In this document: positions 33,659 to 41,399 of the stretch, piece after piece
Layout of the letters: every line of letters starts with the position of its first letter
Position numbering within the stretch: the first letter of the stretch is position 1
Source: Ancrocorticia sp047602305
GTDB lineage: Bacteria > Actinomycetota > Actinomycetes > Actinomycetales > Actinomycetaceae
DNA length: 64,000 bases
Assembly: GCA_047602305.1 (NCBI GenBank)
Contig: JASGHO010000001.1
Location: 2,728,001 to 2,792,000 of the forward strand
Direction: 5' to 3'
The notes under the pieces: generated by a model
The model's database searches: none
What the model was told of the DNA's origin: nothing
Seen by the model: the letters and a program-made list of their open reading frames with translations, nothing else
Program-made: the position numbers and the translations under genes

Positions 33659-33700
33659 GGTTCTTTCTTCTTTCGGGTTGCGTGTGGTTAACCGCGGGGT
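33656..33700. repeat. 45-bp direct repeat, copy 2
   Basis: It again covers a start codon, its ribosome binding site and the C-terminal codons of the gene upstream (here the ParA partner). Confidence 0.85.
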
Positions 33701-34053
33701 CCCCGGGGGACGGTTCCGACGTCCAGGGGTTGGCGGGGCTTGCCACCATTGGTCTGTTCTTCGGAGGCAATGACAGCGGCCTCCAGGTGGTGGCTGGCCC
33801 AATCGGAGATGGTGGTGAGACCACTTCCGGAGGCGAGGTCAGCGAGGAAAGCGGCACGGATTCGGCCGAGCAGTTCCTCGTCGAGCCTGATCGTGAGTTT
33901 CTTCAGCACGACGGCTTTACCGTAATTGCCGTAATTGCTGGCATTTACGGCATTGCTGGCAATTCCGGCAATGAGAGGGTCCTGGCTGACCCTTTTCGCT
34001 GGTTGGGTGGCGCCTTCAATGGCGCCGGTGGGAACACGTAGGGCGCGTGTCAT
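33688..34053 (-). CDS. Probable partition partner of ParA (ribbon-helix-helix-like)
   Basis: ATG at 34,053 (AGAAAGGACCGATC upstream) overlaps the parA stop by four bases. The 121-residue product has a basic, Asn/Ala/Ile-rich N-terminal arm and then VVLKKLTIRLDEELLGRIRAAFLADLASGSGLTTISDWASHHLEAAV, a short strand followed by two helices as in MetJ/Arc-type ribbon-helix-helix proteins. Such ParB substitutes bind centromere repeats. Unusually, the arm is encoded by the palindromic site B itself (33,925-33,972), so gene and probable binding site overlap. Confidence 0.7.
   Translation of the reverse strand: MTRALRVPTGAIEGATQPAKRVSQDPLIAGIASNAVNASNYGNYGKAVVLKKLTIRLDEELLGRIRAAFLADLASGSGLTTISDWASHHLEAAVIASEEQTNGGKPRQPLDVGTVPRGPRG
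33925..33972. repeat. Element-specific palindrome, site B (about 1.5 copies)
   Basis: ATTGCCGTAATTGC-TG-GCATTTACGGCATT is followed by a further GC-TG-GCAATTCCGGCAAT half. It lies inside the coding sequence of the probable ParA partner. Confidence 0.75.
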
Positions 34054-34820
34054 GATCGGTCCTTTCTGGTGATTGCGTGGGCGAGGTCGCGCAGGCATTG
34101 CTCGAGCTCGCTGTTACTGGCGATGGTCGCTGCAGGTACCGAGTCGGAGGCGGCTCGGGCGATGGCCTCCCGGTCAGGAATGATGACTTCAAGGACCATG
34201 CCTTGGTAAATCTCGCGGACTTGATCGACCCACCTGGCCTGGTCTCGTCGGCCTCGGAGGAAGCGATTGATGACGATTCCCGCGACTTGGAGACCGCTGT
34301 TGTAGTAGGCCTTGACGTTGGCGATGGTGGCGAGGATTTCTCCGATCGCCTGCGCGGATTCGATGCGTGGCTCTGACACGATCAGGACTTGGTCCGCCGC
34401 CACGAGGGCGTTGGCTGTGAGGACCCCCAATGAGGGTGGGCAGTCGATGATGACGACTTCGTAATCGTCGCGGATTTCCTCGAGGATCTGCTTGAGCTTC
34501 ATCTCTCGCCCGATGCCCGAGTCTTGTTCGACGTCGGCGAGGGCCCGCTCGGCTGGCAGGCATGAGAGATTGCCCCAGGCTGGTCCTGCCTGGCGGATCG
34601 TGTGAAGGATCTGGGCCCGCCGGGGAGCGTCGCCGAGAAGGTCGAACACGGTGTGTGCTTCTGGTTCCTGGTCGATGCCCAGGATGTTGCTGGCCGATGC
34701 CTGCGGGTCGAGGTCGACCAGCAGGCAGCGCTGCTCGATCGAGAGTTGGTAGGCGAGTTCAACAGCGAGGGATGTTTTGCCGACGCCGCCCTTCTGGTTC
34801 GCTATCGCGGTCACAAGCAT
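34050..34820 (-). CDS. parA: ParA-family partition ATPase
   Basis: This 256-residue Walker ATPase moves or positions DNA by binding it non-specifically. The deviant Walker A is KGGVGKTSL (about residues 10-18), followed by LLVDLDPQASAS and YEVVIIDCPPSLGVLTANAL. AAGGAAACGCA precedes the ATG. With the overlapping ribbon-helix-helix gene it forms a partition cassette that would stabilise the excised circle or link it to the transfer machinery. Confidence 0.93.
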   Translation of the reverse strand: MLVTAIANQKGGVGKTSLAVELAYQLSIEQRCLLVDLDPQASASNILGIDQEPEAHTVFDLLGDAPRRAQILHTIRQAGPAWGNLSCLPAERALADVEQDSGIGREMKLKQILEEIRDDYEVVIIDCPPSLGVLTANALVAADQVLIVSEPRIESAQAIGEILATIANVKAYYNSGLQVAGIVINRFLRGRRDQARWVDQVREIYQGMVLEVIIPDREAIARAASDSVPAATIASNSELEQCLRDLAHAITRKDRS

Positions 34821-34980
34821 TGCGTTTCCTTAGTTTGGTGATTGATACAGTGAGCGTTGTGCTTCCTGATGGAAGCATCTGGGCTGAAATTGTTTCGGCT
34901 GGTCATGGGTGAGCAGGCATGTCATACACCAGGTGGAGCTCGCAGCGCCGGCACAATCGGTTAGGATGGTGTGGGGCTTG

Positions 34981-35373
34981 CTATGGTCGCCAGATCACGA
35001 CGCACGGAAGCAGGTCCTCGGGAGGTAGTGCGCCCCAGGAGCCGATGGCCTCCCAGTAAGCACCGTCATATCCGGCTCGTTTCTCGGCCACGATGGTGTC
35101 GGTGCCGAGTGTGCGGACGATGGCGTCGACGGCGAGTTCGTCGAGCTGAAGAGCTTCAGTGATCACCTGCTGCTTGGAAGACCGGGTTGTGAGGTGGTCG
35201 AGGATAGCTAGGGCGTTGTCCACGGCGACGTCGTCGAGCTCCGGGTCAAGGAGATGGCACTGGCCCACCAAAAGGTCAACGTGGACGATGGTTCTGTATG
35301 TTTCGGAGGGGAGTTGTAGTGATTTCTGTGCCTTGCTGCGGGCTTCGCACCAGGTCTCGTAGGGGGTTTCCAT
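34981..35373 (-). CDS. Hypothetical protein (130 aa)
   Basis: A soluble, acidic helical protein starting METPYETWCEARSKAQKSLQ, with LDDVAVDNALAILDHLTTRSSKQQVITEALQLDELAVDAIVRTLG in the middle. That middle looks like a ribbon-helix-helix or small helical domain (VITEAL). Its translation start (AGAAAGGACCGATC then ATG) is nearly identical to that of the ParA partner. It lies just downstream of the integrase gene and is probably co-transcribed with it. No family is recognised. Confidence 0.6.
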   Translation of the reverse strand: METPYETWCEARSKAQKSLQLPSETYRTIVHVDLLVGQCHLLDPELDDVAVDNALAILDHLTTRSSKQQVITEALQLDELAVDAIVRTLGTDTIVAEKRAGYDGAYWEAIGSWGALPPEDLLPCVVIWRP

Positions 35374-35385
35374 GATCGGTCCTTT

Positions 35386-36219
35386 CTAGGATTCGTTGGG
35401 GATGTCGAGCCGGTTCACGGCTGACTGTTTCTGGACGGTGGAGATCCGGGTGTAGAGGGCGGTGGATTGGATGGACTGGTGACGCATGAGCTCCTGGGCC
35501 ACGCGGAGATTCACGTCGGCCTCGATGAGGCTTGTACCGAAAGAGTGGCGGAGCTGGTGGGCTTGGATGATGATGCCGTGGCGCCGGAATGCCCGTTGGA
35601 TGGCTGCGCCAACCGATCGGCTGAGCATGTGGTCGTTCCCGTGACTGCCGGGGAACCACCAGGAACGGCGCGGCATGTTGATGAGTTCGGCTTGAAGGGA
35701 GGAATGTAAGGGGATCGTGGCAACATGGCCCCCTTTGCCTTTGACCGTGAGGATGCCTGTGGAGGGGTCATAGTCGTTCCCGTGGATCTTGGCGATTTCT
35801 GACTGTCGAAGGCCGGCGTAGGTGGCCAGGAGGATCATTCGCCTGGTCTGTGGCCGTAGTGGCCCAGCGAGAACGGTGCGGATGTGGACCTCGGGAACCG
35901 GCCTGGGCAGGTACTTTGGCCTGCGGGGCGGTTGGATCTGGCGCGTGGGGTTCTTCGTGATCTGCTCGGTCATTTCCAGCCATCGGAAGAATGCCCGCAG
36001 GTGAGTGAAGTAGGTCCACTTGGTGATTGCTGTGTGCTTGCCCGCGAGCCATTCGGTGATTTGCTCGGCTGTCAGCTTCTCGGGTGCTGTCTCCAGTTCT
36101 CTCGCGATCGTGGCCACGAGGCGGAGCCGGTCCTCGATCGTTCGAGGGCTGAGTGCCTGGGCGCGCATCGCGGTTTCCCAAGACGAGAGAAGGGCTGATG
36201 TTGGTAATGATTTGCTCAT
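35386..36219 (-). CDS. Tyrosine recombinase (integrase) of the element
   Basis: This 277-residue integrase catalyses site-specific recombination between attP and the tRNA-Thr attB. The SAM-like core-binding domain (about 10-95) precedes the catalytic domain with Arg138 (YAGLRQSEI), Lys160 (VKGKGGH), His221-x-x-Arg224 (HQLRHSFG), His247 (MRHQS) and the nucleophile Tyr256 (ALYTRI). It lacks a long arm-binding domain. It sits next to attR, as integrases usually do, reads inward, and palindrome site C lies 70 bp upstream of its start. Confidence 0.95.
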   Translation of the reverse strand: MSKSLPTSALLSSWETAMRAQALSPRTIEDRLRLVATIARELETAPEKLTAEQITEWLAGKHTAITKWTYFTHLRAFFRWLEMTEQITKNPTRQIQPPRRPKYLPRPVPEVHIRTVLAGPLRPQTRRMILLATYAGLRQSEIAKIHGNDYDPSTGILTVKGKGGHVATIPLHSSLQAELINMPRRSWWFPGSHGNDHMLSRSVGAAIQRAFRRHGIIIQAHQLRHSFGTSLIEADVNLRVAQELMRHQSIQSTALYTRISTVQKQSAVNRLDIPNES

Positions 36220-36287
36220 TACTCAACTCTTGGAGCGCTACCGTGCCCGTCTGGTTGGGCGGTGTGACCGTCTCAAAAGTTGCCGTA

Positions 36288-36309
36288 ATTGCCGTAATTG
36301 CTGGCAATT
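36288..36309. repeat. Element-specific palindrome, site C, upstream of the integrase
   Basis: ATTGCCGTAATTGC-TG-GCAATT, preceded by an overlapping extra TTGCCGTAA (36,280-36,288). It shares the core of sites A and B. Its position between attR and the integrase start suggests control of integrase expression or of recombination. Confidence 0.7.
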
Positions 36310-36377
36310 GTCCAAAACAAGTAGAGTTGGTAGCCTGGGCCAGGTTTATGAGCATCCATGCGAACGTCTGAATTAGT

Positions 36378-36422
36378 TCGTAATGAATAGGTCGAGAGTT
36401 CGATTCTCTCAGGTGGCTCAGA
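36378..36422. repeat. attR core (45 bp)
   Basis: Identical to attL at 9928-9972. It is the 3' end of the original chromosomal tRNA-Thr gene, now cut off from its 5' part. Confidence 0.95.
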
Positions 36423-36424
36423 CG

Positions 36425-36455
36425 GAAGGCCCGGAACCAATGGTTTCGGGCCTTC
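36425..36455 (+). terminator. Original host terminator of tRNA-Thr
   Basis: GAAGGCCCGGAA and TTTCGGGCCTTC pair with one wobble, followed by TTT. The CCA-A-TGG loop can extend the stem. It lies directly beyond attR and so belonged to the tRNA before integration. Confidence 0.8.
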
Positions 36456-36474
36456 TTTGACAAGGAGGACAAAG

Positions 36475-36509
36475 AAGTATCGAGAAACTGGAACGATGTC
36501 TCGATACTT
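36475..36509. promoter_or_regulatory. Inverted repeat upstream of the membrane/HTH gene pair
   Basis: AAGTATCGAGA and TCTCGATACTT are perfect 11-bp arms 13 bp apart, just before the AAGGAGGACATAG ribosome binding site. An almost identical AAGGAGGACAAAG lies before the left arm. It is a likely operator for the HTH protein of the pair, or a stem controlling translation. Confidence 0.6.
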
Positions 36510-36525
36510 CATAAGGAGGACATAG

Positions 36526-36744
36526 ATGAATTACGACCCCCACTCTCGCGGATCCTACGTACTCGGCATTGTTGTGGGCATTCTGTTGGTGTACCTCGCG
36601 ATTGTCCTGACGCCGTCGTCGTATAACGTCATTCTTTTTGCGCTGCCCGGCGCGGGCGTGTTCTGGTGGAACTTCAACAAGCTGGTCTGGTCCTATATTG
36701 ATCCGATTCTTCAGCGTTACCGGGATGGCAAGAAGAAGCGCTGA
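36526..36744 (+). CDS. Small two-span membrane protein (72 aa)
   Basis: AAGGAGGACATAG before the ATG is a strong ribosome binding site. Two transmembrane helices (YVLGIVVGILLVYLAIVLTP and VILFALPGAGVFWWNFNKLVW) and a basic tail, YRDGKKKR, are seen. It is followed 18 bp later by a small HTH gene. Membrane protein plus YozG-like HTH pairs are widespread; the HTH usually represses the pair. No function is known. Confidence 0.7.
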   Translation: MNYDPHSRGSYVLGIVVGILLVYLAIVLTPSSYNVILFALPGAGVFWWNFNKLVWSYIDPILQRYRDGKKKR

Positions 36745-36762
36745 TTCTCTTGGGGTGATCTG

Positions 36763-36972
36763 ATGCCGATTGTTATTGACCTCGACGTCATGCTCGCGCG
36801 GCGCAAAATGGGCGTCGCCGAACTGGCCGAGCGTGTGGGTATCACGCCCGTGAACATCTCCGTGCTGAAGAATGGGCGCGCGAAGGCGATCCGCTTCTCC
36901 ACGCTGGAGGCACTCTGCCGCGAGCTGGACTGCACTCCCGGCGACATCCTGCGTTACGAGCCGGAAGGGTAA
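36763..36972 (+). CDS. Cro/C1-type HTH protein (YozG-like)
   Basis: This 69-residue protein, starting MPIVIDLDVMLARRKMGVAELAERVG, is a bare helix-turn-helix domain ending in STLEALCRELDCTPGDILRYE, the pattern of the short YozG-type regulators. It probably controls itself and the preceding membrane protein through the inverted repeat at 36,475-36,509. Confidence 0.9.
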   Translation: MPIVIDLDVMLARRKMGVAELAERVGITPVNISVLKNGRAKAIRFSTLEALCRELDCTPGDILRYEPEG

Positions 36973-37219
36973 GAAGGGTACGGCAGTTGAAGAGCTGCGA
37001 ACCCGAATATCCCGTCTGGGACCTGTGAATCTGGGATGCATATGGGGTCGCCAAGATGCGTAGAGGATCTCCAGAATGTCTGGAGAGACGCGAGCTGGAT
37101 GAATGCGGGAACGGTGGAATAAGGAGTAGAGGACGTCCGGAACATGGAGGACGCGTGGGAGGCGTATAGAATCGGCTTCGGACACAACTTCCACCCGGAC
37201 TCAACGGAAGGACTTCTCA

Positions 37220-38224
37220 ATGAAGAGGACCCGATCACTACTTGCTCTGGCGGCCGCCGCCGCGCTCTCGCTGACCGCTTGCGGCTCAGACTCCGACTCC
37301 TCGACGGGCTCGGACGCCGCCTCCTCGGGCGCGAACTCCGATTCGTTCAACATCGCCGTCACCCAGATCGTCACGCACCCCTCGCTCGATGCTTCGATCG
37401 AAGGCTTCAAGGCCGCGATCAAGGACGCCGGCCTCGACGTCACCTACAACGATCAGAACGCGAACAACGACCAGACCGTCGTTGCCTCGATCGCTGGTTC
37501 GATCGCCTCGGGTGATTACGATCTGGTGCTCGGCGTGGCCACCCCGATGGCGCAGGGCTTGGCCCAGACCGTCAAGGATGTTCCGATTCTCTTCACCGCC
37601 GTCACGGATCCCGCGGGTTCGGGCCTCGTCGATTCCCTCGAAGCCCCTGGCGCCAACATCACCGGCACTTCGGACGCCAACCCGGTGAAGGAGCAGATCG
37701 AACTCGTCAAGGAGATCAACCCCGACGTCAAGACCGTCGGCGTCATCTACAACTCCGGCGAGGCCAACTCGAAGGTCCAGGTGGAGTGGGTGAAGGAGGC
37801 CGCCGCCAAGCTGAATATCGAGGTCAAGGAAGCGACCGTCACCAACACCTCCGAGGTGCAGCAGGCCGCGAATTCGCTCGACGTTGACGCCATCTACGTT
37901 CCCACGGACAACACCGTCATCTCCGCTCTCGACTCGGTCCTCCAGGTCGGCGAGTCCAAGAAGGTCCCGGTCTACCCGGCCGAGGGCGATTCCGTCGCCA
38001 AGGGCGGCCTGGCCACCTACGGCATCTCCTACTACGATCTCGGATACCAGACTGGCGAGATGGCCGTCCGCATCCTCAAGGACGGCGAGGACCCGGCCGC
38101 CATGCCCGTGGAGACCCAGCAGGACCTGCTCGTTTACGTCAACCTCGGTGCCGCCGAGCGCATGGGCGTAACTCTTCCGCAGGCTGTCCTCGACCGCGCC
38201 ACCCCCGAGACCACCACGAAGTAG
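37220..38224 (+). CDS. ABC importer substrate-binding lipoprotein (PF04392 type)
   Basis: A 334-residue periplasmic-type binding protein anchored by lipid. The lipobox is LTAC (Cys21). The fold is bilobal with NIAVTQIVTHPSLDASIEGFKAAIKDAG at the start and repeated alpha/beta lobes. The family (ABC_sub_bind, as in TrpX) binds small molecules such as aromatic amino acids; the ligand here is not evident. It is followed by a permease and an ATPase in one operon, so this is a complete importer. Confidence 0.88.
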   Translation: MKRTRSLLALAAAAALSLTACGSDSDSSTGSDAASSGANSDSFNIAVTQIVTHPSLDASIEGFKAAIKDAGLDVTYNDQNANNDQTVVASIAGSIASGDYDLVLGVATPMAQGLAQTVKDVPILFTAVTDPAGSGLVDSLEAPGANITGTSDANPVKEQIELVKEINPDVKTVGVIYNSGEANSKVQVEWVKEAAAKLNIEVKEATVTNTSEVQQAANSLDVDAIYVPTDNTVISALDSVLQVGESKKVPVYPAEGDSVAKGGLATYGISYYDLGYQTGEMAVRILKDGEDPAAMPVETQQDLLVYVNLGAAERMGVTLPQAVLDRATPETTTK

Positions 38225-38279
38225 CTCGTTGCCCGGAGCAGCAGCCGTCGATTTTTCGTCCTGATAAGAAGGAGCCCGT

Positions 38280-39290
38280 ATGGTTACCGCCGTCGAACTG
38301 GGGTTGCTCTACGCAATCATGGCGTTGGGCGTCTACCTCACGTTCAGAATCCTGGAATTCGCCGACTTGACGGTTGATGGCAGTTTCACGACGGGTGCCG
38401 CCGTCGTCGCCGTCGCCATCATCAACGGGTACGACCCGATCGTGGCCACCGCGGCCGCGTTCGTGTCCGGAATGATGGCGGGCGCAATTACCGGCGTGCT
38501 CCATACGAAAGCGAATATCGACGGCCTACTCGCGGGAATCCTCACCCAGATCGGCCTCTACTCGATCAATCTGCGCATCATGGGCGGGGCGAATCTGTCG
38601 CTGCTGCGCGAGGATACGCTGTTCTCCGCGCTGCGCGCCTCGGGCCAGATGGGCACCAACTCGTGGATGGGCCCGGGCGTGCTGGCGCCGGTTGCGATCG
38701 TGGTTCTCGCCATCATCATCTGGTTCCTGCACACGGATCTTGGTCTCGCGATGCGCGCCACCGGCGACAACTCCGAGATGATCCGCTCCTTCGGCGTCTC
38801 CACCGACGCCCAGAAAATCCTCGGACTCTCCCTCTCCAACGGCCTGGTGGCACTCTCCGGCGGGTTGATTGCCCAGTACCAGGGCTTCGCCGACGTCAGC
38901 ATGGGCATCGGCATGATCGTCGCCGGCCTCGCCTCGGTCATCATCGGCCAGGCCATCATCGGGCGCCTCACGGTGTTCCGGGCGGCTACGGCCGTCGTTG
39001 TGGGCGCGGTTCTCTACCGCGTGGTGATCCAGCTGGCGCTCCAGGTGGGCCTCAACCCGAACGACATGAAGCTCATCTCCGCCATCCTCGTGGTGCTCGC
39101 GCTGGTACTGCCGCAGGTCAAGTTCTTCAAGCGCGTCCCGGCCGCCTTCAAGGCACGAAACGGCGATAGTGCCGGTGACGAAGCAACCGGAACCGACGGA
39201 TCGGCGGAGGGCGAGTCCGCCGTCGTCCTGTCTTCTGTTGTGAACGACGACGGCGCCGCGGGCGAACGTACCTCCGGAAAGGACCTCTAA
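38280..39290 (+). CDS. ABC importer permease
   Basis: A 336-residue protein with about eight transmembrane helices in the LivH/RbsC-like BPD_transp_2 pattern, starting LGLLYAIMALGVYLTFRILEFADLTVDGSF and including the conserved GLSLSNGLVALSGGLIAQYQGFADVSMGIG. The last 50 residues are a hydrophilic Gly/Ser/Asp tail. AAGAAGGAG precedes the ATG, and the stop overlaps the ATPase start (TAATG). Confidence 0.9.
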   Translation: MVTAVELGLLYAIMALGVYLTFRILEFADLTVDGSFTTGAAVVAVAIINGYDPIVATAAAFVSGMMAGAITGVLHTKANIDGLLAGILTQIGLYSINLRIMGGANLSLLREDTLFSALRASGQMGTNSWMGPGVLAPVAIVVLAIIIWFLHTDLGLAMRATGDNSEMIRSFGVSTDAQKILGLSLSNGLVALSGGLIAQYQGFADVSMGIGMIVAGLASVIIGQAIIGRLTVFRAATAVVVGAVLYRVVIQLALQVGLNPNDMKLISAILVVLALVLPQVKFFKRVPAAFKARNGDSAGDEATGTDGSAEGESAVVLSSVVNDDGAAGERTSGKDL

Positions 39291-40081
39291 TGCTCCAGCT
39301 CACCGGTATCAACAAGACGTTCTTCCCCGGGACAGTCAACGAGCGCAAGGCTCTGGTTGACGTCAATCTGCACCTCAAGGAACGCGATTTCGTGACCGTT
39401 ATTGGTTCGAACGGTGCGGGAAAGTCGACGCTGCTCAACATCGTCTCCGGATCCATTCGCACGGATGCGGGCACGGTCGAGGTGGGTGGGCGTGATGTCA
39501 CGAAGCTGACCGACTTCCAGCGCGCGGCCTACATCGGGCGGGTGTTCCAGAACCCGTCGGCGGGTACGGCGCCGCACATGACCATCGAGGAAAACCTGGC
39601 GATGGCCTACACGCGTGGCAAGCGGCGCGGGGTTCGCTGGGCTGTCACCAAGGCGCGGCGCGCGGAATTCCGCGAGCAGCTCCTCACCCTGGAGCAAGGG
39701 CTGGAGAACCGCCTGGAGGATTGGGTGGGGCTGTTGTCGGGCGGGCAGCGCCAGTCGTTGTCGCTGCTCATGGCAACGTTCACCCATCCGCAGATCCTCC
39801 TGCTGGATGAGCACACGGCCGCGCTGGATCCCCAGCGCGCCGCGCTCGTCACGAAGCTGACGGCCGAACTGGTGGAGCGCCACAATCTCACCACGCTGAT
39901 GGTCACGCACAACATGGAGCAGGCGCTGACGATGGGCAATCGCCTCATCATGATGCATCAGGGGCGGATCATCATGGATGTTGAGGGCGAGGAGAAGGCA
40001 GGGATGCAGGTCAAGGATCTGCTCGCGGCGTTCGAGAACATTCGCGGCGCGGAGCTGTCGGATCGCACGCTGCTCGGGTAG
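39290..40081 (+). CDS. ABC importer ATPase
   Basis: A 263-residue nucleotide-binding protein with Walker A GSNGAGKST (about 38-46), the signature LLSGGQRQSLSLLMA, Walker B ILLLDEHTAALDP and the switch His in VTHNMEQA. It drives uptake by the lipoprotein/permease pair upstream. The start overlaps the permease stop by one base. Confidence 0.95.
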   Translation: MLQLTGINKTFFPGTVNERKALVDVNLHLKERDFVTVIGSNGAGKSTLLNIVSGSIRTDAGTVEVGGRDVTKLTDFQRAAYIGRVFQNPSAGTAPHMTIEENLAMAYTRGKRRGVRWAVTKARRAEFREQLLTLEQGLENRLEDWVGLLSGGQRQSLSLLMATFTHPQILLLDEHTAALDPQRAALVTKLTAELVERHNLTTLMVTHNMEQALTMGNRLIMMHQGRIIMDVEGEEKAGMQVKDLLAAFENIRGAELSDRTLLG

Positions 40082-40145
40082 GTAGGGAGAGCGAGGTCTA
40101 GAACCCCGTGTATTTGCTGGCTACAAGGCATATGCTTGAAAGTGA

Positions 40146-40233
40146 GTGCGGGCATCGTGGCCCGCACATGACCACCGAATCCGCTAAATCTGCACGTGCG
40201 TGGCCAGCAAAGTGGCCAGCAAACCCGCACGTG
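40146..40233. promoter_or_regulatory. Inverted and direct repeats upstream of ribokinase
   Basis: GTGCGGGC-N6-GCCCGCAC (40,146-40,167) may end the ABC operon. CACGTGCG (40,193-40,200) and CGCACGTG (40,226-40,233) then flank a doubled TGGCCAGCAAA. The second palindrome, 20 bp from the ribokinase start, is a likely operator. Confidence 0.5.
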
Positions 40234-40252
40234 ACCAACGAAAAGGACAGTC

Positions 40253-41161
40253 ATGGACATCGCCGTCATTGGCTCCAACAACGTGGACCTCATTACCTAC
40301 ATCGATCGTATGCCTGCCCAGGGTGAAACGCTCGAAGCGCCGGATTTCCAGATGGGATGCGGCGGCAAGGGCGCCAATCAGGCGGTCGCCGCCGCGCGCC
40401 TGGGATCCGAGGTGCTCATGCTTTCCCGCGTGGGTAACGACATCTTCGCCGAGAACACCCTCAACAACTTCAAGTGCAACGGGATCGACACCACGTACGT
40501 GCTGCCCACCGAGGCCACCTCGGGTGTAGCTCCGATCTTCGTGGATCGCGATTCCAACAACTCGATCCTCATCATCAAGGGTGCCAACGATCTGCTGACC
40601 CCGGCGGATATCGAGGATGCAGCCGAGGACATCGCCAAGTGCAAGCTCATCGTGCTGCAACTGGAAATCCCGCTGGAGACCGTCTACGCAGCCATCGACT
40701 TTGGCAACGAGCATGGCATCCCGGTTCTTCTCAACCCGGCCCCCGCGCACCCGGATCTGGACATCGAGCGTGTCAAGGGTGCCACCTACTTCATGCCGAA
40801 CGAGACCGAGCTAGCCCTGCTCACGGGCCTGCCCGTCGAGAGTCTCGACGAGGTGAAGGCGGCCGCGCAGGTGTTGCTCGACAAGGGTGTGCAGGATGTC
40901 ATCGTCACTCTTGGCTCTCGCGGTGCACTGTGGATCAACGGAGAACGCGAGACTCTCATCCCGGCGATCGAGGTCAAGGCACGCGACACCACCGGTGCCG
41001 GCGATGCCTTCATCGGTTGCTTCAGCCACTACCTCGTGGCCACCGGTGATGTCGAAAAGTCACTGACGATTGCGGCTCGCTACGCGGCGGACTCGGTCAC
41101 CAAGCTCGGCACCCAGACCTCCTACGCCACCCGCGAGGAGTTCGAGGCCGGCGAGGGGTAG
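40253..41161 (+). CDS. rbsK: Ribokinase
   Basis: A PfkB-family sugar kinase of 302 residues, phosphorylating ribose at O5. Seen are VIGSNNVDLITYIDRMP, the substrate motif MGCGGKGANQAVAAARLG, and the ATP/catalytic motif DTTGAGDAFIGCF. MPNETELALLTG is a typical ribokinase segment. AAAAGGACAGTC precedes the ATG. No ribose transporter adjoins it directly; the upstream importer belongs to a different family, so a link is uncertain. Confidence 0.9.
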   Translation: MDIAVIGSNNVDLITYIDRMPAQGETLEAPDFQMGCGGKGANQAVAAARLGSEVLMLSRVGNDIFAENTLNNFKCNGIDTTYVLPTEATSGVAPIFVDRDSNNSILIIKGANDLLTPADIEDAAEDIAKCKLIVLQLEIPLETVYAAIDFGNEHGIPVLLNPAPAHPDLDIERVKGATYFMPNETELALLTGLPVESLDEVKAAAQVLLDKGVQDVIVTLGSRGALWINGERETLIPAIEVKARDTTGAGDAFIGCFSHYLVATGDVEKSLTIAARYAADSVTKLGTQTSYATREEFEAGEG

Positions 41162-41399
41162 TCGCATCGCGACCTCATAGTCTCCGTTCCTCGTGATTGT
41201 GGGCGTGAGGGGTGCAGTGATTTCCTTTGTGGTCGCTACAGCGACATTCTGTGCCGTATGCGGCGCGGAGTGTCGCTCCGAGGCCATGTAGGAAATCTAA
41301 TCTTCGGCTGGATGTCTGTTAGCCCCGAACTTCGTGGAACTTTACTGCAGAATGGCGGCGCGGGCGGGCTGAGTGTCAATAATGGCATACAGCCCGTCC
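41162..41399. other. Convergent intergenic region with short hairpins
   Basis: GTCGC-ATC-GCGAC (41,161-41,173), GTCGC-TACA-GCGAC (41,232-41,245) and AGCGACA/TGTCGCT (41,240-41,277) lie between convergent rbsK and the GntR-type gene and probably terminate both. Confidence 0.5.

Larger units (their letters stand above)
9928..36422. mobile_element. Integrative and conjugative element in tRNA-Thr
   Basis: The ends are exact 45-bp direct repeats (9928-9972 and 36,378-36,422), the left inside the tRNA gene. Between them lie an integrase of the tyrosine type next to the right end, an Xis/AlpA-like HTH, a relaxase with MobC, a VirD4-type coupling ATPase, a VirB4-like ATPase, PrgI-like and TrbL-like membrane components, a cell-wall hydrolase and ParA. 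This is the complete set expected for self-transfer. The T4SS is of the Gram-positive PrgI/PcfB (pCF10-like) kind. It has no obvious resistance cargo. Confidence 0.95.

Noticed and set aside
26223..36219. Anti-defence or antibiotic-resistance cargo in the element
   Set aside because: I checked each gene for methyltransferase, nuclease, anti-restriction, efflux and resistance motifs and saw none that could be supported; the unknown proteins are left unnamed.
35768..36377. Leftward frame before and overlapping the integrase start as an independent gene in the integrated state
   Set aside because: In the chromosome it has no start codon of its own with a ribosome binding site. Most of it is a Pro/Arg/His-rich shadow of int. 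It is discussed only as the continuation of the regulator frame in the circle.
36973..37219. T-box or other riboswitch before the ABC importer
   Set aside because: I looked for the T-box core and for long alternating stems and found none; only short, unconvincing pairings are present.
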